Below, one piece after another: positions 11,425 to 22,977 of a DNA stretch of 64,000 bases. The notes under the pieces were generated by a model. It had not been told where the DNA came from and did no database searches. It was given only the letters and a program-made list of their open reading frames with translations. Both the position numbers and the translations under genes were made by a program. How positions within the stretch are numbered: the stretch's first letter is position 1; the number at the start of each line of letters is the position of its first letter. The stretch covers positions 338,737,010 through 338,801,009 of the forward strand of contig NC_053392.1 of the NCBI RefSeq assembly GCF_905171765.1, read 5' to 3'. The stretch comes from Bufo bufo. Taxonomy: Eukaryota; Chordata; Amphibia; Anura; Bufonidae.

Positions 11425-12014
11425 CACTTTTTTGCAGCCTAGGTGCGCAAAGGGGCCCAAATTCCAATTAGTATCTTTTAGGAGGGCATTTGGATTCCAG
11501 ACTTCTTCTCACGCTTTAGGGCCCCTAAAATGCCAGGGCAGTATAAATACCCCACATGTGACCCCATTTTGGAAAGAAGACACCCAAAGGTATTCCGTGA
11601 GGGGCATGGCGAGTTCATAGAAGTTTTTTTTTTTGGCAAAAGTTAGCGGAAATTGATTTTTTTTTGTTTTTTCTCACAAGGTCTCCCTTTCGGCTAACTT
11701 GTGACAAAAAATAAAATTTTACATGAACTCGCCATGCCCCTCACAAAATACCTTAAGGTGTCTTCTTTCCAAAATGGGGTCACATGTGGGGTATTTATAC
11801 TGCCCTGGCATTTTAGGGGCCCTAAAGCGTGAGAAGAAGTCTGGAATATAAATGTCTAAAAAAAATTACGCATTTGGATTCCATGAGGGGTATGGTGAGT
11901 TCATGTGAGATTTAATTTTTTGTCACAAGTTAGTGGAATATGAGACTTTGTAAGAAAAAATTAATAAATAAATAAATATCAATTTCCGCTAACTTGTGCC
12001 AAAAAAATGTCTGA

Positions 12015-13080
12015 ATGGAGCCTTACAGGGGGGTGATCAATGACAGGGGGGTGATCAGGGAGTCTATATAGGGGGGATCATCCCCCTGTCATTGATCACC
12101 CCCCTGTAAGGCTCCATTCAGACGTCCGTATGTGTTTTGCGGATCCGATCCATGGATCTGTGGATCCGCAAAACACATACGGACCTCTGAATGGAGCCTT
12201 ACAGGGGGGTGATCAATGACAGGGGCGTGATCAGGGAGTCTATATGGGGTGATCACCACCCTGTCATTGATCACCCCCCTGTAAGGCTCCATTCAGAGGT
12301 CCGTATGTGTTTTGCGGATCCACGGATCGGATCCGCAAAACACATACGGACGTCTGAATGGAGCCTTACAGGGGGGTGATCAATGACAGGGGGGTGATCA
12401 GGGAGTCTATATGGGGTGATCACCCCCCTGTCATTGATCACCCCCCTGTAAGGCTCCATTCAGACGTCTGTATGTGTTTTGCGGATCCGATCCATGGATC
12501 CGTGGATCCGCAAAACACATACGCACCTCTGAATGGAGCCAGCCTTACAAGGGGGTGATCAATGACAGGGGGTGATCAGGGAGTCTATATGGGGTGATCA
12601 CCCCCCTGTAAGGCTCCATTCAGACGTCCGTATGTGTTTTGCGGATCCGATCCATGGATCCGCAAAACACATACGGACCTCTGAATGGAGCTAGCCTTAC
12701 AGGGGGGTGATCAATGACAGGGGGGTGATCAGGGCGTCTATATGGGGTGATCACCCCCCTGTAAGGCTCCATTCAGACGTCCGTATGTGTTTTGCGGATC
12801 CGATCCATGGATCCGTGGATCCGCAAAACACATACGGACCTCTGAATGGAGCCAGCCTTACAGGGGGGTGATCAATGACAGGGGGGTGATCAGGGAGTCT
12901 ATATGGGCTATAGGTCATTGATCACCCCCCTGTAAGGCTCCATTCAGACGTCTGTATGTGTTTTGCGGATCCGCGGATCGGATCCGCAAAACACATACGG
13001 ACGTCTGAATGGAGCCTTACAGGGGGGTGATCAATGACAGGGGGGTGATCAATGACAGGGGGGTGATCAGGGAGTCTAAT
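12015..13080. repeat. Tandem array of hairpin units, about 155-175 bp each
   Basis: GGCTCCATTCAGACGTCCG recurs near 12108, 12285, 12450, 12611, 12765 and 12935. Each copy faces its complement across a GCGGATCCGATCCATGGATCCGC core, giving hairpins of about 80 bp. The linkers (ACAGGGGGGTGATCAATGACAGG and complement) are themselves inverted repeats. Core length varies between units by gain or loss of GGATCCGT. It looks like a TAA-flanked mini-MITE that was amplified in tandem. Confidence 0.9.
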
Positions 13081-14223
13081 AGTGGGTGATCAGGGGTTAA
13101 TAAGGGGTTAATAAGTGACAGGGGGGGTGCAGTGTAGTGGTGTTTGGTGCTACTTATTACAGAGCTGCCTGTGTCCTCTGGTGTTCGATCCAAGCAAAAG
13201 GGACCACCAGAGGACCAGGTAGCAGGTATATTAGACGCTGTTATCAAAACAGCGTCTAATATACCTTTTAGGGGTTAAAAAAATCGCATCTACAGCCTGC
13301 CAGCGAACGATCGCCGCTGGCAGGCTGTAGATCAGCTAGTTTACCTCCGGTTCCTGTGAACGCGCGCGCCTGTTCACAGGAAATCTCGCGCCTCGCGAGA
13401 GGACGCGCCGGCGCGTCCACCCAGAATAACAGGGCCGCCGCAAAGACGCAATCCTGCGTACGTCGGTCCTGTAGTGGTTAAGGACCCTGCCATATTTCAC
13501 CTTAAGGACCAGGCCATTTTTCTTTTTGCAAATCTGACATGTGTCACTTTATGTGGTGATAACTTTAAAATGCTTTTACTTATCCAGGCCATTCTGAGAC
13601 TGTTTTCTCATCACATATTGTACTTCATGACTTTTTAAGGACCAGTTCAGGTCTGAAGTCACTTTGTGAGGCTTACATAATAGAAACCACCCAAAAATGA
13701 CCCCATTTTAGAAACTATACACTTCAAGGTATTCAAAACTGATTTTACAAACTTTGTTAACCCTTTAGTTGTTCCACAAGAATTAATGGAAAATGGAGAT
13801 GAAATGTCAGAATTTCACTTTTTTGGCAGATTTTCAATTTTAATTAAAAAAAATTGCATTAACAAAGCAAGGGTTAACAGCCAAACAAAACTCAATATTT
13901 ATTGCCCTGATTCTGTAGTTTACAGAAACACCCCATATGTGGACGTAAACTGCTGTACGGGCACACAGCATTGCACAGAAAGAAAGGAATGCCATATGGT
14001 TTTTGGAAAGCAGATTTCACTGGGATAATTTTAAGCTGCCATGTCACATTTGAAGACCCCCTGATACACCCCTAGAGTAGAAACTCCAAAAAAGTGACCC
14101 CGTTTTAGAAGCTACACCCCTCAAGGTATACAAAACAGATTTTACAAACTTTGTTAACCCTTTAAGTGTTCCACAAGAATTAATGGAAAATGGAGATGAA
14201 ATTTTAGAATTTTACTTTTTTGG

Positions 14224-14478
14224 CTACGGATCCGTCCTGACACACAATGTAAGTCAATGGGGACGGATCCGTTTTCACTGACACAATATGGCACAATAGA
14301 AAACGGATCTGTCCCCCATTGACTTTCAATGGTGTTCAAGACAGATCCGTTTTGGCTATGTTAAAGATAATACAAACGGATCCGTTCTGAAAGGATGCAT
14401 GCGGTTGTATTATCTGAACGGATGCGTTTGTGCAGATCTATGACAGATCCACACCAAACGCGAGTGTGAAAGTAGCCT
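14224..14478. mobile_element. Left-truncated MITE of the 712-1115 family
   Basis: TACGGATCCGTCCTGACACACAATGTAAGTCAATGG closely matches positions 843-880, and the end GAGTGTGAAAGTAGCC is the family terminus followed by TTA. The left half is missing. It sits inside the second copy of the 635-bp duplication and not the first, so it arrived after or with that duplication. Confidence 0.8.
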
Positions 14479-14989
14479 TAATCCATTTTTTCCAGTTACA
14501 AAGCAAGTGTTAACAGCCAAACAAAACAAAATATTGATGGCCCTGATTCTGTCGTTTACAGAAACACACCATATGTGGTCGTAAACTGCTGTACGGGCAC
14601 ACGGCATTGGTCAGAAGGAAAGGAACGCCATATGGTTTTTGGAAGGCAGATTTTGCTGGACTGTTTTTTTTTTTTTACACCATGTCCCATTTGAAGCCAC
14701 CCTGATGCACCCCTAGAGTGGAAATTCCCAAAAAGTGACCCCATTTTGAAAACTACGGGATAAGGTGGCAGTTCTGTTGGTACTATTTTAGGGTACATAT
14801 GATTTTTGGCGAGAATACCAAATATGACCTTTTTTGGTTGTTTGTTTCAATTTTATATAATAAGCATTTTTTTAAAAATATGTTGTTTTTTTTTAGTGTC
14901 TCCACATTCTGAAAGCCGTAGTTTTTTTTTTTTTTGGTTGACTGTCTTGTGCATGGGCTAATTTGTTTGTGAAAGAGATGACGGTACTA

Positions 14990-16110
14990 TTTTAAGGTGC
15001 ATATGGCTTTTTGTTCGCTTGCTCTTGTTCATCTGAGGGGTTAGGTCATGTGATATTTTTATAGAACAGGTTTTTACGCATGCGGCGATACCCAATATGT
15101 ATACATTTTTTTATTTATGCAAGTTTTACACAATGATATCATTTTTGAAACAAAAAAAAAATCATGTTTTAGTCTAAGAGCCATAGTTTTTTCAGTTTTT
15201 GGGCGATTGTCTTAGGTAGGGTATCATTTTTGCGGGAGGAGATAACGGTTTGATTGGCACTATTTTCTGGTGCATATGACTTTTTAATCGCTTGCTATTA
15301 CACTTTATGTGATGTAAGGTGACAAAAAATAGTGGGTTTTTTTTACACCGTTTTTATTTTATTATGGTGTTCACCTGAGGAGTTAGATCATGTGATATTT
15401 TTATAGAGCAGGTTCTTACGGACGCGGCGATACCTAATATGTCAACTTTTTTTATTTATGCAAGTTTCACACAATGATATCATTTTTGAAACAACAAAAT
15501 CATGTTTTAGTGTCTCAAAAGTCTGAGAGCCATAGTTTTTTTAATTTTTTTTGCGATTGTCTTAGGTAGGTGCTTATTTTTTGCGGGATGAGGTGACGGC
15601 TAGATTGGTACTATTTTGGGGGGCATATGCCTTTTTGATTGCTTAGTGTTGCACAGTTTTTATTTTATTTTTTTGACTGTGTTCACCTGAGGGGTTAGTT
15701 CATGTGATATTTTTATAGAGCCGGTTGTTACGGACGTGGGAATACCTAATATGTATACTTTTCATTTATTTATTTAAGTTTTACACAATAATATCATTTT
15801 TGAAACAAAAAAAAATCATGTTTTAGTGTCTCTATATTCTGAGAGCTATAGTTTTGGCGATTGTCTTAGGTAGGGTATAGTTTTTTTGCACGATGAGGTG
15901 AAGGTTAGATTGGTACTAATTTTGGGGTGTAAGACTTTTTGATCGCTTGTTATTACACTTTTTGTGATTTAAGGTGACAAAAAATGGCTTTTTTATATAT
16001 ATATTTTTTTACGGTGTTCACCTGAGTGGTTAGGTCATGTGATATTTTTATACAGCCGGTCGATACGGACGCGGTGATACCCAATATGTCTATTTTCCAC
16101 AATTTTTTTC
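14990..16110. repeat. Degenerate tandem repeat, unit about 310-340 bp
   Basis: The block CATGTGATATTTTTATAGA followed by GGTT(C/T)TTACGGACGCGGCGATACC recurs near 15049, 15390, 15700 and 16037, each followed by an AATATGT...TTTTACACAATGATATCATTTTTGAAAC stretch. At least four diverged units; no coding potential. Confidence 0.8.
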
Positions 16111-16740
16111 CCTTTATTTTGGCAAAATGAAATTTTTTTAACTTTCTTTTTTGGGGGGTCTCATCCCCCTTACAAGCCTTCCCTGCTATCGGGTCCTCGT
16201 CACAGCAGCACCAGGATTCGATAGCCACCCCGCACATGTCTGAAGCCTGTACGTGCCGCGGTCAGCGATGACCGTGGCCGTGCGGGGTTTAATGCGCCGG
16301 CATCAGTGATTTCACCGATGCCGGCGCTTGCAGCAGGGGTCCGGCTATTAGTGACTTCTGAACCCCACCTGCTGATCGGGCGTGCGCAGCTCCTGCACCC
16401 CCTCGATCAACATGATGTACATGTACTTCTCTGGTCCTTAAGTTACGTCCAGAGAGAACGTACATGTACGTCATGGGGCCCTTAAGAGGTTAAGGCAGTA
16501 TTCGGAAATAAATTATGTCAGGGTAACACACATTATGATCCCCTTACTGTACTGTAGGACCCTGCCTTACATTTACCTCTCAAAGGGGTTTTCCAAGATT
16601 TTATTACTGATGACCTATCCCTCAGGATAGGTCATCAGTATCTAATCTACCCGCCAATCAGCTGTTTGAGAAGGCACTGGTGCTTCTGTGAGCGCCGCGG
16701 CCTTCTCTCAGCTTTTCAAGTGAATGGGGCTGAACGCAGG

Positions 16741-17750
16741 GCTGGTGCAAGGATTTTTGCCACCCTAGGCAAAAGCTAATTTTGCCGCCCCTTGACTCCG
16801 CCCATTGACCACACCCTTTTACCCGCCCCTTTTTCAGCCACCTATTGCATGCAACATTTAACTATGATCGTGTACCCTGTGCCAGTCTATGGTCGCGTAC
16901 CCTGTGCCAGTCTGACTATGGTCATGTATATATAATATCCAGCCATTGTCTGCCACCTAGTACTATCCCAGTGATGCCAATCACTCTGCGCTGTTCAGCA
17001 CACCAAACACGAGCAGTGCCACCTATTCACTGCCAGGCGCCATTCAGCCACTGTCTGAAATCCTGTGCCACCAGGGCAACATAAAACAGTATGCTGCCTT
17101 GTGCCCTCTGCCAGTCTGGCACTGTCCTGCACCCTGTACCATTCATAGCCCTTGAGACAGTCTGTGCCACCTATTAGGCTCCATGTGCCACTGCTGGGCA
17201 CCCTGTGCCAGTCAGAATCTATGGCCCCTAGTCAAGCAGCAGGTGTGCCCTGACCCCGGTACACAAGTGTGTGCCACCCTGCTGCCAGTCACTGTCCTGC
17301 AGCCTCTGACACCCTAGTGCAGGTTGTCAGAGTGCGGTTGCCAGGGGTGCTCACCAGGTTCTGCTCCTCGCTGTGCTCTTGCCAAGATCATGTGTCTTCG
17401 GCGCGTGATCCCGCGAGACCTACCTCTGGAGGTCACTGGTCTCGCGGGATTGTGCGCCCGAAGTCAGGGCCGGTGCGAGGATTTTTGTCAACACAAGCGA
17501 ATCTACATTTCCCCCCCCCCCCATTTAACATTTCTGCCCCTCATGATTCATGTCCATTTCTTGCCCCCCCCCATCATTTCACATTTCTGCCCCTCATGAT
17601 TCATGTCCATTTCTTGCCCCCCCATATCATAGTGCCATCCTCTCCCCCTGCCCCCTAATGTGCCAGTATCAAGTGCCATCATGGCGCCAATAGCCCCCCC
17701 TCCCCTGTGGCAGTAAAGTAACAGTCCGGTATTTAAAAAAAAAAAAACAC
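16741..17750. mobile_element. Probable degenerate hAT-like repeat (ggctggtgcaagg)
   Basis: Starts GGGCTGGTGCAAGGATTTTTGCCACCCTAGGC and has a second, similar start near 17468 (GGCCGGTGCGAGGATTTTTG). It is low-complexity, rich in CTGTGCCACC and CCCCCC, and ends in a poly-A stretch near 17730. No transposase. Classification as hAT rests on resemblance of the start and is uncertain. Confidence 0.35.
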
Positions 17751-17867
17751 TTTTATACTTACCTCCCGTCAGCGATGCAGGCCTCTTCCTCTTCCTGTGT
17801 TCCCACCAGCCTCTATCTAGTGTTGAAGATTTGGTGCTCGTGTTCTTATTTAGCCTGTCTTTCAGAA

Positions 17868-17950
17868 AAGTTTATGCTGGGATTCGAACCCATGTGCTTC
17901 TGTATCAGAGGCAAGGCATTTACCCACACAGCTACAAGAGCTGTATAGCA
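17868..17950 (-). repeat. tRNA-derived SINE fragment
   Basis: On the minus strand, TAGCTGTGTGGGTAAATGCC resembles a pol III A box and GGGTTCGAATCCC is a good B box about 35 bp further on. The sequence runs on past the tRNA-like part without a 3' acceptor stem, so it is a SINE or tRNA relic and not a tRNA gene. An inverted relative lies at 22443-22540, so the pair brackets the PLE palindrome. Confidence 0.6.
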
Positions 17951-17959
17951 AGTTACCTA

Positions 17960-17960
<1 letters not shown>

Positions 17961-18021
<61 letters not shown>

Positions 18022-18176
18022 ACTTCTACTGTAGATAACTTTGATACCTAGTTTACATCCATACACATGACAGCTGCCCCAGTACACTGTGTATGGATGT
18101 AGCAGAGCTCTGTGTGTTGGGGCAGCTGTCATGTGTATGAATGTACACTAGGTATCAAAGTTACCTACATTAGAAG

Positions 18177-18220
<44 letters not shown>
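17961..18220. repeat. Two (TA)n tracts around a 158-bp hairpin
   Basis: (AT)n from about 17961 to 18020 and (TA)n from about 18178 to 18219. Between them GATAACTTTGATACCTAGTTTACATCC and its near complement form a hairpin with GCAGCTGTCATGTGTATG stems. The PLE abuts the right-hand tract directly. Confidence 0.9.
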
Positions 18221-18221
<1 letters not shown>

Positions 18222-20285
18222 AACGAAGAAAGGACAGCACTCCAAGTAAAAATATACTGGTCTTTAATCACCCATGCAGATGGCAACGTTTCAGCTCCAA
18301 ACAAGAGCCTTTTTCAAGCAATGAACACAGTGTATGCTGGGGTATATATAGTCCAACCCCCATTACATCATGATACAATCAATCAACACTAAAATATACA
18401 ATTTAAAGTGCAAAAGTGCATATACAATCTCCATATGTAAATACAATTGTGTAATACCCATAAGTAAAAGATGATATAATAATACATCAGAAATATAATA
18501 TATGGTGTACATATTATGACCTACAACGAGGTAATTGGTGATAAGAGACAGGTGTACACAATAGTGCAAGTAATAAAAATGATGATGCCGCAAAGAAAGA
18601 AAGAAAGTGTTGACATACCCAGCGCCGTCCACCGCATCAAACATGTCGCATATCAATCGAACCGGCGTTCGGAAACAGATAGTGCGCAGACGCCAACCGC
18701 GTCCAGTCACGGCATGACGTCACCAACAATAGTTGCGGAGACACGCGCACGGACATGCGCACTACTGCCAAGAAGCTCGGTCGGCCATATTGTAAAAGGT
18801 CATTGTGTCCCACCACTGTGTATGCGCATGTCCATGCACATAAGGACAGGACAGCGCAACACGTAAATACAAGCCGTGCTATACAACAAGTATATAAAGA
18901 GGGGGCAAGGAAGGGCACTGTATCTCAAAGGACACAGGTCCCACCATCCATGGGCGAACAGTGGAGACCGCAACACAAGTGTCACGATCCTCACCCAGAT
19001 CACCCACAGATCCCCCCAAAACAAACATGTTTCAATATACCGCAGTGTGGACTGACACAAAATGTAAATCGAGGCGATGAAAAACTAGCCGAACCGAAAT
19101 AACAAGTCACAATGAGGGCACTCATATAGACAAGTGAGGACATGTGGATACAGTGTATGTGCACCGGGTACGTCACACATCTTGATTCCGCAGCATCATT
19201 CAAATCTGTGAATATAAAAAATCTGTGAATATAAAAAAGAAAGGAAAGAATTAGAAACATGGCTTAGTAGTGTTCAAAATACAATAGCACAAGAGAAAAG
19301 GCGCATATCACATATATAACAAAAGAGGGCAAGCAACTTATTTAAACATAAATCCCCGGATTGTAATCCATATTAAGCCCATTTGGTCTCAAACTGTTGA
19401 GAGTGTAAATCCAGAGAAGCTCTCTCTTTTTAAGAATCCGTACCCTGTTCCCCCCACGTCTGGGCATGGGTACATGATCAATTGCCCAACATTTCAGATC
19501 TTTTTCAGAATGTTTAAATTCTGTGAAATGTTTGGCAACAGGGAGGTCCTTTCTCTTTTTACGTATGGACAAACGGTGATTGTTGAGCCGCGTCTTAAGA
19601 TCGGTTGAAGTTTCACCCACATATAATAACTTACATGGACAGATCAAAACATAAACCACGTAACAGGAATTACATGTAAGGTGAAAACGAATAGGGTGTA
19701 GAACTCCAGTGGTAGGATGAATAAAAGCACTGCCTTTACCCATATATTTGCAGTCGGTGCAGCACAGGCAGGGAAAGCTACCCTTGCCTAATGTGGTTAG
19801 TGCAGTCTGTACCGACCTAGATCTAGGGCCAATATCTGCTCTAACCAGTTGATCCCGTAGGCTTCTAGACCTACAATATGAGAATAGGGGGGGAGATCTG
19901 AATTCCTGAATCTCACTATGACAGCCTCCCAAAATACCCCAATGCCGTTTGATGATACAGTTAATCTCTGCACTTTGTTCTGTGCATTTGGAAATAAAAG
20001 GAATCCGAGTCAAGGATCCTTCAGATGACTTCCTTTTTAGAAGATTACTTCTATCCAAATCACGGACCTTGTTGATGTGAGAATCCAATAATTTGGTAGG
20101 GTACCCCCTTTTTTTGAATTTGTTAGCCATGTTGTTTAAAGAGGAGTCTAGATTCTTAGGCTCAGAAACAATTCGTTTGACCCTGAAAAATTGTGAAAAG
20201 GGTAAGTACTTGAGTGTGTTGCGTGGATGACCACTGTTGTAACAGAGGAGGGTATTTTTATCAGTAGGTTTGGTGTAGAGCTGGG
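18221..20285 (-). mobile_element. Penelope-like element, left arm of palindrome
   Basis: Minus-strand, 5'-truncated PLE copy. Its 3' end (at low coordinates, 18221) adjoins a (TA)n tract and its truncated 5' end meets the right copy at about 20285. It carries the end of the reverse transcriptase and the GIY-YIG endonuclease, then a long GC-rich 3' region. The arm extends about 42 bp further 5' than its partner (about 20244-20285). Head-to-head inverted copies are known for Penelope-like elements. Confidence 0.85.
19342..20285 (-). pseudogene. PLE C-terminal protein, GIY-YIG endonuclease (5'-truncated)
   Basis: Roughly 310 codons open. The N-terminal segment LYTKPTDKNTLL is the thumb-proximal end of a Penelope reverse transcriptase; its catalytic core is absent. 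A Cys-rich linker (CLCCTDCKYM and CNSC) precedes the GIY-YIG nuclease: VVYVLIC and LLYVGETS are the two signature strands and LKTRLNNH supplies the conserved Arg. The nuclease nicks target DNA to prime reverse transcription. The frame is open to its stop but has no RT and no native start, so it is a dead fragment. It differs from the right-hand copy at only three residues in the shared stretch. Confidence 0.85.
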
Positions 20286-21186
20286 TTACAACAGTGGTCA
20301 TCCACGCAACACACTCAAGTACTTACCCTTTTCACAATTTCTCAGGGTCAAACGAATTGTTTCTGAGCCTAAGAATCTAGACTCCTCTTTAAACAACATG
20401 GCTAACAAATTCAAAAAAAGGGGGTACCCTACCAAATTATTGGATTCTCACATCAACAAGGTCCGTGATTTGGATAGAAGTAATCTTCTAAAAAGGAAGT
20501 CATCTGAAGGATCCTTGACTCGGATTCCTTTTATTTCCAAATTCACGGAACAAAGTGCAGAGATTAACTGTATCATCAAACGGCATTGGGGTATTTTGGG
20601 AGGCTGTCATAGTGAGATTCAGGAATTCAGATCTCCCCCCCTATTCTCATATTGTAGGTCTAGAAGCCTACGGGATCAACTGGTTAGAGCAGATATTGGC
20701 CCTAGATCTAGGTCGGTACAGACTGCACTAACCACATTAGGCAAGGGTAGCTTTCCCTGCCTGTGCTGCACCGACTGCAAATATATGGGTAAAGGCAGTG
20801 CTTTTATTCATCCTACCACTGGAGTTCTACACCCTATTCGTTTTCACCTTACATGTAATTCCTGTTACGTGGTTTATGTTTTGATCTGTCCATGTAAGTT
20901 ATTATATGTGGGTGAAACTTCAACCGATCTTAAGACGCGGCTCAACAATCACCGTTTGTCCATACGTAAAAAGAGAAAGGACCTCCCTGTTGCCAAACAT
21001 TTCACAGAATTTAAACATTCTGAAAAAGATCTGAAATGTTGGGCAATTGATCATGTACCCATGCCCAGACGTGGGGGGAACAGGGTACGGATTCTTAAAA
21101 AGAGAGAGCTTCTCTGGATTTACACTCTCAACAGTTTGAGACCAAATGGGCTTAATGTGGATTACAATCCGGGGATTTATGTTTAA
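20286..21186 (+). pseudogene. PLE GIY-YIG endonuclease fragment, right copy
   Basis: The same protein as in the left arm from NSGHPRNTLKYL onward: Cys-rich linker, GIY-YIG strands (VVYVLIC, LLYVGETS) and Arg in LKTRLNNH, stop at 21186. A longer frame opens at 20227, but its first 20 codons read backwards through the other arm and are not native. Three residues differ from the left copy (L/F after FSQF, F/C in ISK-TEQ, V/M in GLN-DYN). No RT is present. Confidence 0.85.
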
Positions 21187-22212
21187 ATAAGTTGCTTGCC
21201 CTCTTTTGTTATATATGTGATATGCGCCTTTTCTCTTGTGCTACATATTGTATTTTGAACACTACTAAGCCATGTTTCTAATTCTTTTCTTTCTTTTTTA
21301 TATTCACAGATTTTTTATATTCACAGATTTGAATGATGCTGCGGAATCAAGATGTGTGACGTACCCGGTGCACATACACTGTATCCACATGTCCTCACTT
21401 GTCTATATGAGTGCCCTCATTGTGACTTGTTATTTCGGTTCGGCTAGTTTTTCATCGCCTCGATTTACATTTTGTGTCAGTCCACACTGCGGTATATTGA
21501 AACATGTTTGTTTTGGGGGGATCTGTGGGTGATCTGGGTGAGGATCGTGACACTTGTGTTGCGGTCTCCACTGTTCGCCCATGGATAGTGGGACCTGTGT
21601 CCTTTGAGATACAGTGCCTTTCCTTGCCCCCTCTTTATATACTTGTTGTATAGCACGGCTTGTATTTCCGTGTTGCGCTGTCCTGTCCTTATGTGCATGG
21701 ACATGCGCATACACAGTGGTGGGATACAATGACCTTTTACAATATGGCCGACCGAGCTTCTTGGCAGTAGTGCGCATGTCCGTGCGCGTGTCTCCGCAAC
21801 TATTGTTGGTGACGTCATGCCGTGACTGGACGCGGTTGGCGTCTGCGCACTATCTGTTTCCGAACGCCGGTTCGATTGATATGCGACATGTTTGATGCGG
21901 TGGACGGCGCTGGGTATGTCAACACTTTCTTTCTTTCTTTGCGGCATCATCATTTTTATTACTTGCACTATTGTGTACACCTGTCTCTTATCACCAATTA
22001 CCTCGTTGTAGGTCATAATATGTACACCATATATTATATTTCTGATGTATTATTATATCATCTTTTACTTATGGGTATTACACAATTGTATTTACATATG
22101 GAGATTGTATATGCACTTTTGCACTTTAAATTGTATATTTTATTGTTGATTGATTGTATCATGATGTAATGGGGGTTGGACTATATATACCCCAGCATAC
22201 ACTGTGTTCATT

Positions 22213-22250
22213 GCTTGAAAAAGGCTCTTGTTTGGAGCTGAAACGTTGCC
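22213..22250 (+). other. Hammerhead-like motif in PLE 3' region (tentative)
   Basis: GCTTGAAAAAGGCTC then TTGTTTG then GAGCTGAAACG: a GGCTC/GAGCT stem followed by GAAAC, preceded by a degraded CTGATGA-like box. Hammerhead ribozymes are known from PLE terminal repeats. The first box is too degraded to expect activity. The mirror copy is near 18285-18322. Confidence 0.3.
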
Positions 22251-22442
22251 ATCTGCATGGGTGATTAAAGACCAGTATATTTTTACTTGGAGTGCTGTCC
22301 TTTCTTCGTTCCTGTACATCTGGGGTAAGCAGCAATATCCCTGGACATAGCACCCATATTGCTTGTTTCCAGTGCCGCCGCTACTTTCCCTTTTTTATAT
22401 ATATATATATATATTTTATATTTTTTTTTTTAAGTAACTGGC

Positions 22443-22540
22443 TATACAGCTTTCATAGCTGTGTGGGTAAATGCCTTGCCTCTGATGTGAAAGGTCGTGA
22501 GTTTGAATCCCAGGAGAAACTTTTCTAAATGAGATTTAAA
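22443..22540 (+). repeat. tRNA-derived SINE fragment, inverted partner
   Basis: TAGCTGTGTGGGTAAATGCC (A box) and GAGTTTGAATCCC (slightly degraded B box). The same family as the minus-strand copy at 17868-17950, about 80 percent alike by eye, lying outside the PLE in opposite orientation. Not a functional tRNA: no acceptor stem. Confidence 0.55.
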
Positions 22541-22977
22541 TACACCAGGGTCTCGTAGCTGTGTGTCAGCTGCGTGCCGCTCGCTCTGCCTGAAGTGACT
22601 GAACAAACTCATGCCCGCGCAGGCTCGCACTCGCAGTGCATCCGGCCGGCAAGTACCGGAACAGAAGGAGTCAAGGAGATGATGTCAGATGGATCACAAG
22701 TAGGGGGCGGGGCACTGCCGGGTGCTACTGCTTGGGATTCGGACTCCAGAGTGTTGGCGCAGAGTGCCTACTCTGCTTATGGGTGGCGCCCCATTCTGAA
22801 CGCAATACCCAGCACAGCTGCTATACAATGCACAGTGGTGTGCTTGGTAAGCACTGAAAAAGCCGCAGCACTCACAGGAGCGATGGCTTCTTCTCAAAAA
22901 GCTAATCTTTAGGGCTCCCAGGTGTCGGACCCCCACCAATAAGATACTGATGAGCTATCCTGAGGAGAGGTCATCAG

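Larger units (their letters stand above)
10304..13477. mobile_element. Large TTAA-bounded composite element with inverted repeats
   Basis: About 3.2 kb between TTAA at 10300-10303 and TTAA at 13478-13481, starting CCACCTCAG and ending CTGTAGTGG. The interior is a mosaic of inverted segments: TTTTTTGTCACAAGTTAGCGG occurs on both strands between 10860 and 11990, with GGGGCCCTAAAATGGC-type words. Many short frames encode the same peptides on either strand, as expected of palindromic DNA, and none is a gene. The right end (13380-13470) is CG-rich. I judge it a non-autonomous DNA element; superfamily by TTAA only. Confidence 0.5.
13482..16489. mobile_element. Second TTAA-bounded composite element
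   Basis: Lies between the TTAA at 13478-13481 (shared with the previous element) and TTAA at 16490-16493. It starts GGACCCTGCC and ends GGGCCCTTAAGAGG; the ends do not match well, so the boundaries are less certain. Its left third has a tandem duplication of about 635 bp (ACAAAGCAAGGGTTAACAGCC near 13864, again near 14500), the second copy interrupted by a MITE fragment. Its right half is an array of 310-340 bp units. Non-coding. Confidence 0.45.
20286..22312 (+). mobile_element. Penelope-like element, right arm of palindrome
   Basis: Plus-strand copy, mirror image of 18221-20243. The arms are about 2 kb and match except for scattered substitutions. The 3' end reads GTGCTGTCCTTTCTTCGTTCC; similarity to the left arm stops there, and the following 75 bp (to about 22390) may be further PLE 3' sequence missing from the left arm. 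The spacer at the palindrome centre is about 42 bp. Confidence 0.85.

Noticed and set aside
12015..13080. CRISPR-like array (regular repeats and spacers)
   Set aside because: Repeats are hairpins of 80 bp with inverted, non-unique linkers in a vertebrate genome; no spacers and no cas genes.
17880..17940. tRNA gene
   Set aside because: B box is good but no acceptor stem or clover-leaf closes; it is a SINE or tRNA relic with an inverted relative at 22443.
18755..19102. Open frames of 86-116 codons in the PLE 3' region, on both strands
   Set aside because: They lie in the non-coding 3' part of the PLE, appear in mirror image at 21272-22169, and have no homology.
20227..20290. Native start of the PLE protein (MTTVVTEEG...)
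   Set aside because: The first codons read back into the opposite arm across the palindrome centre, so the start is an accident of the junction.
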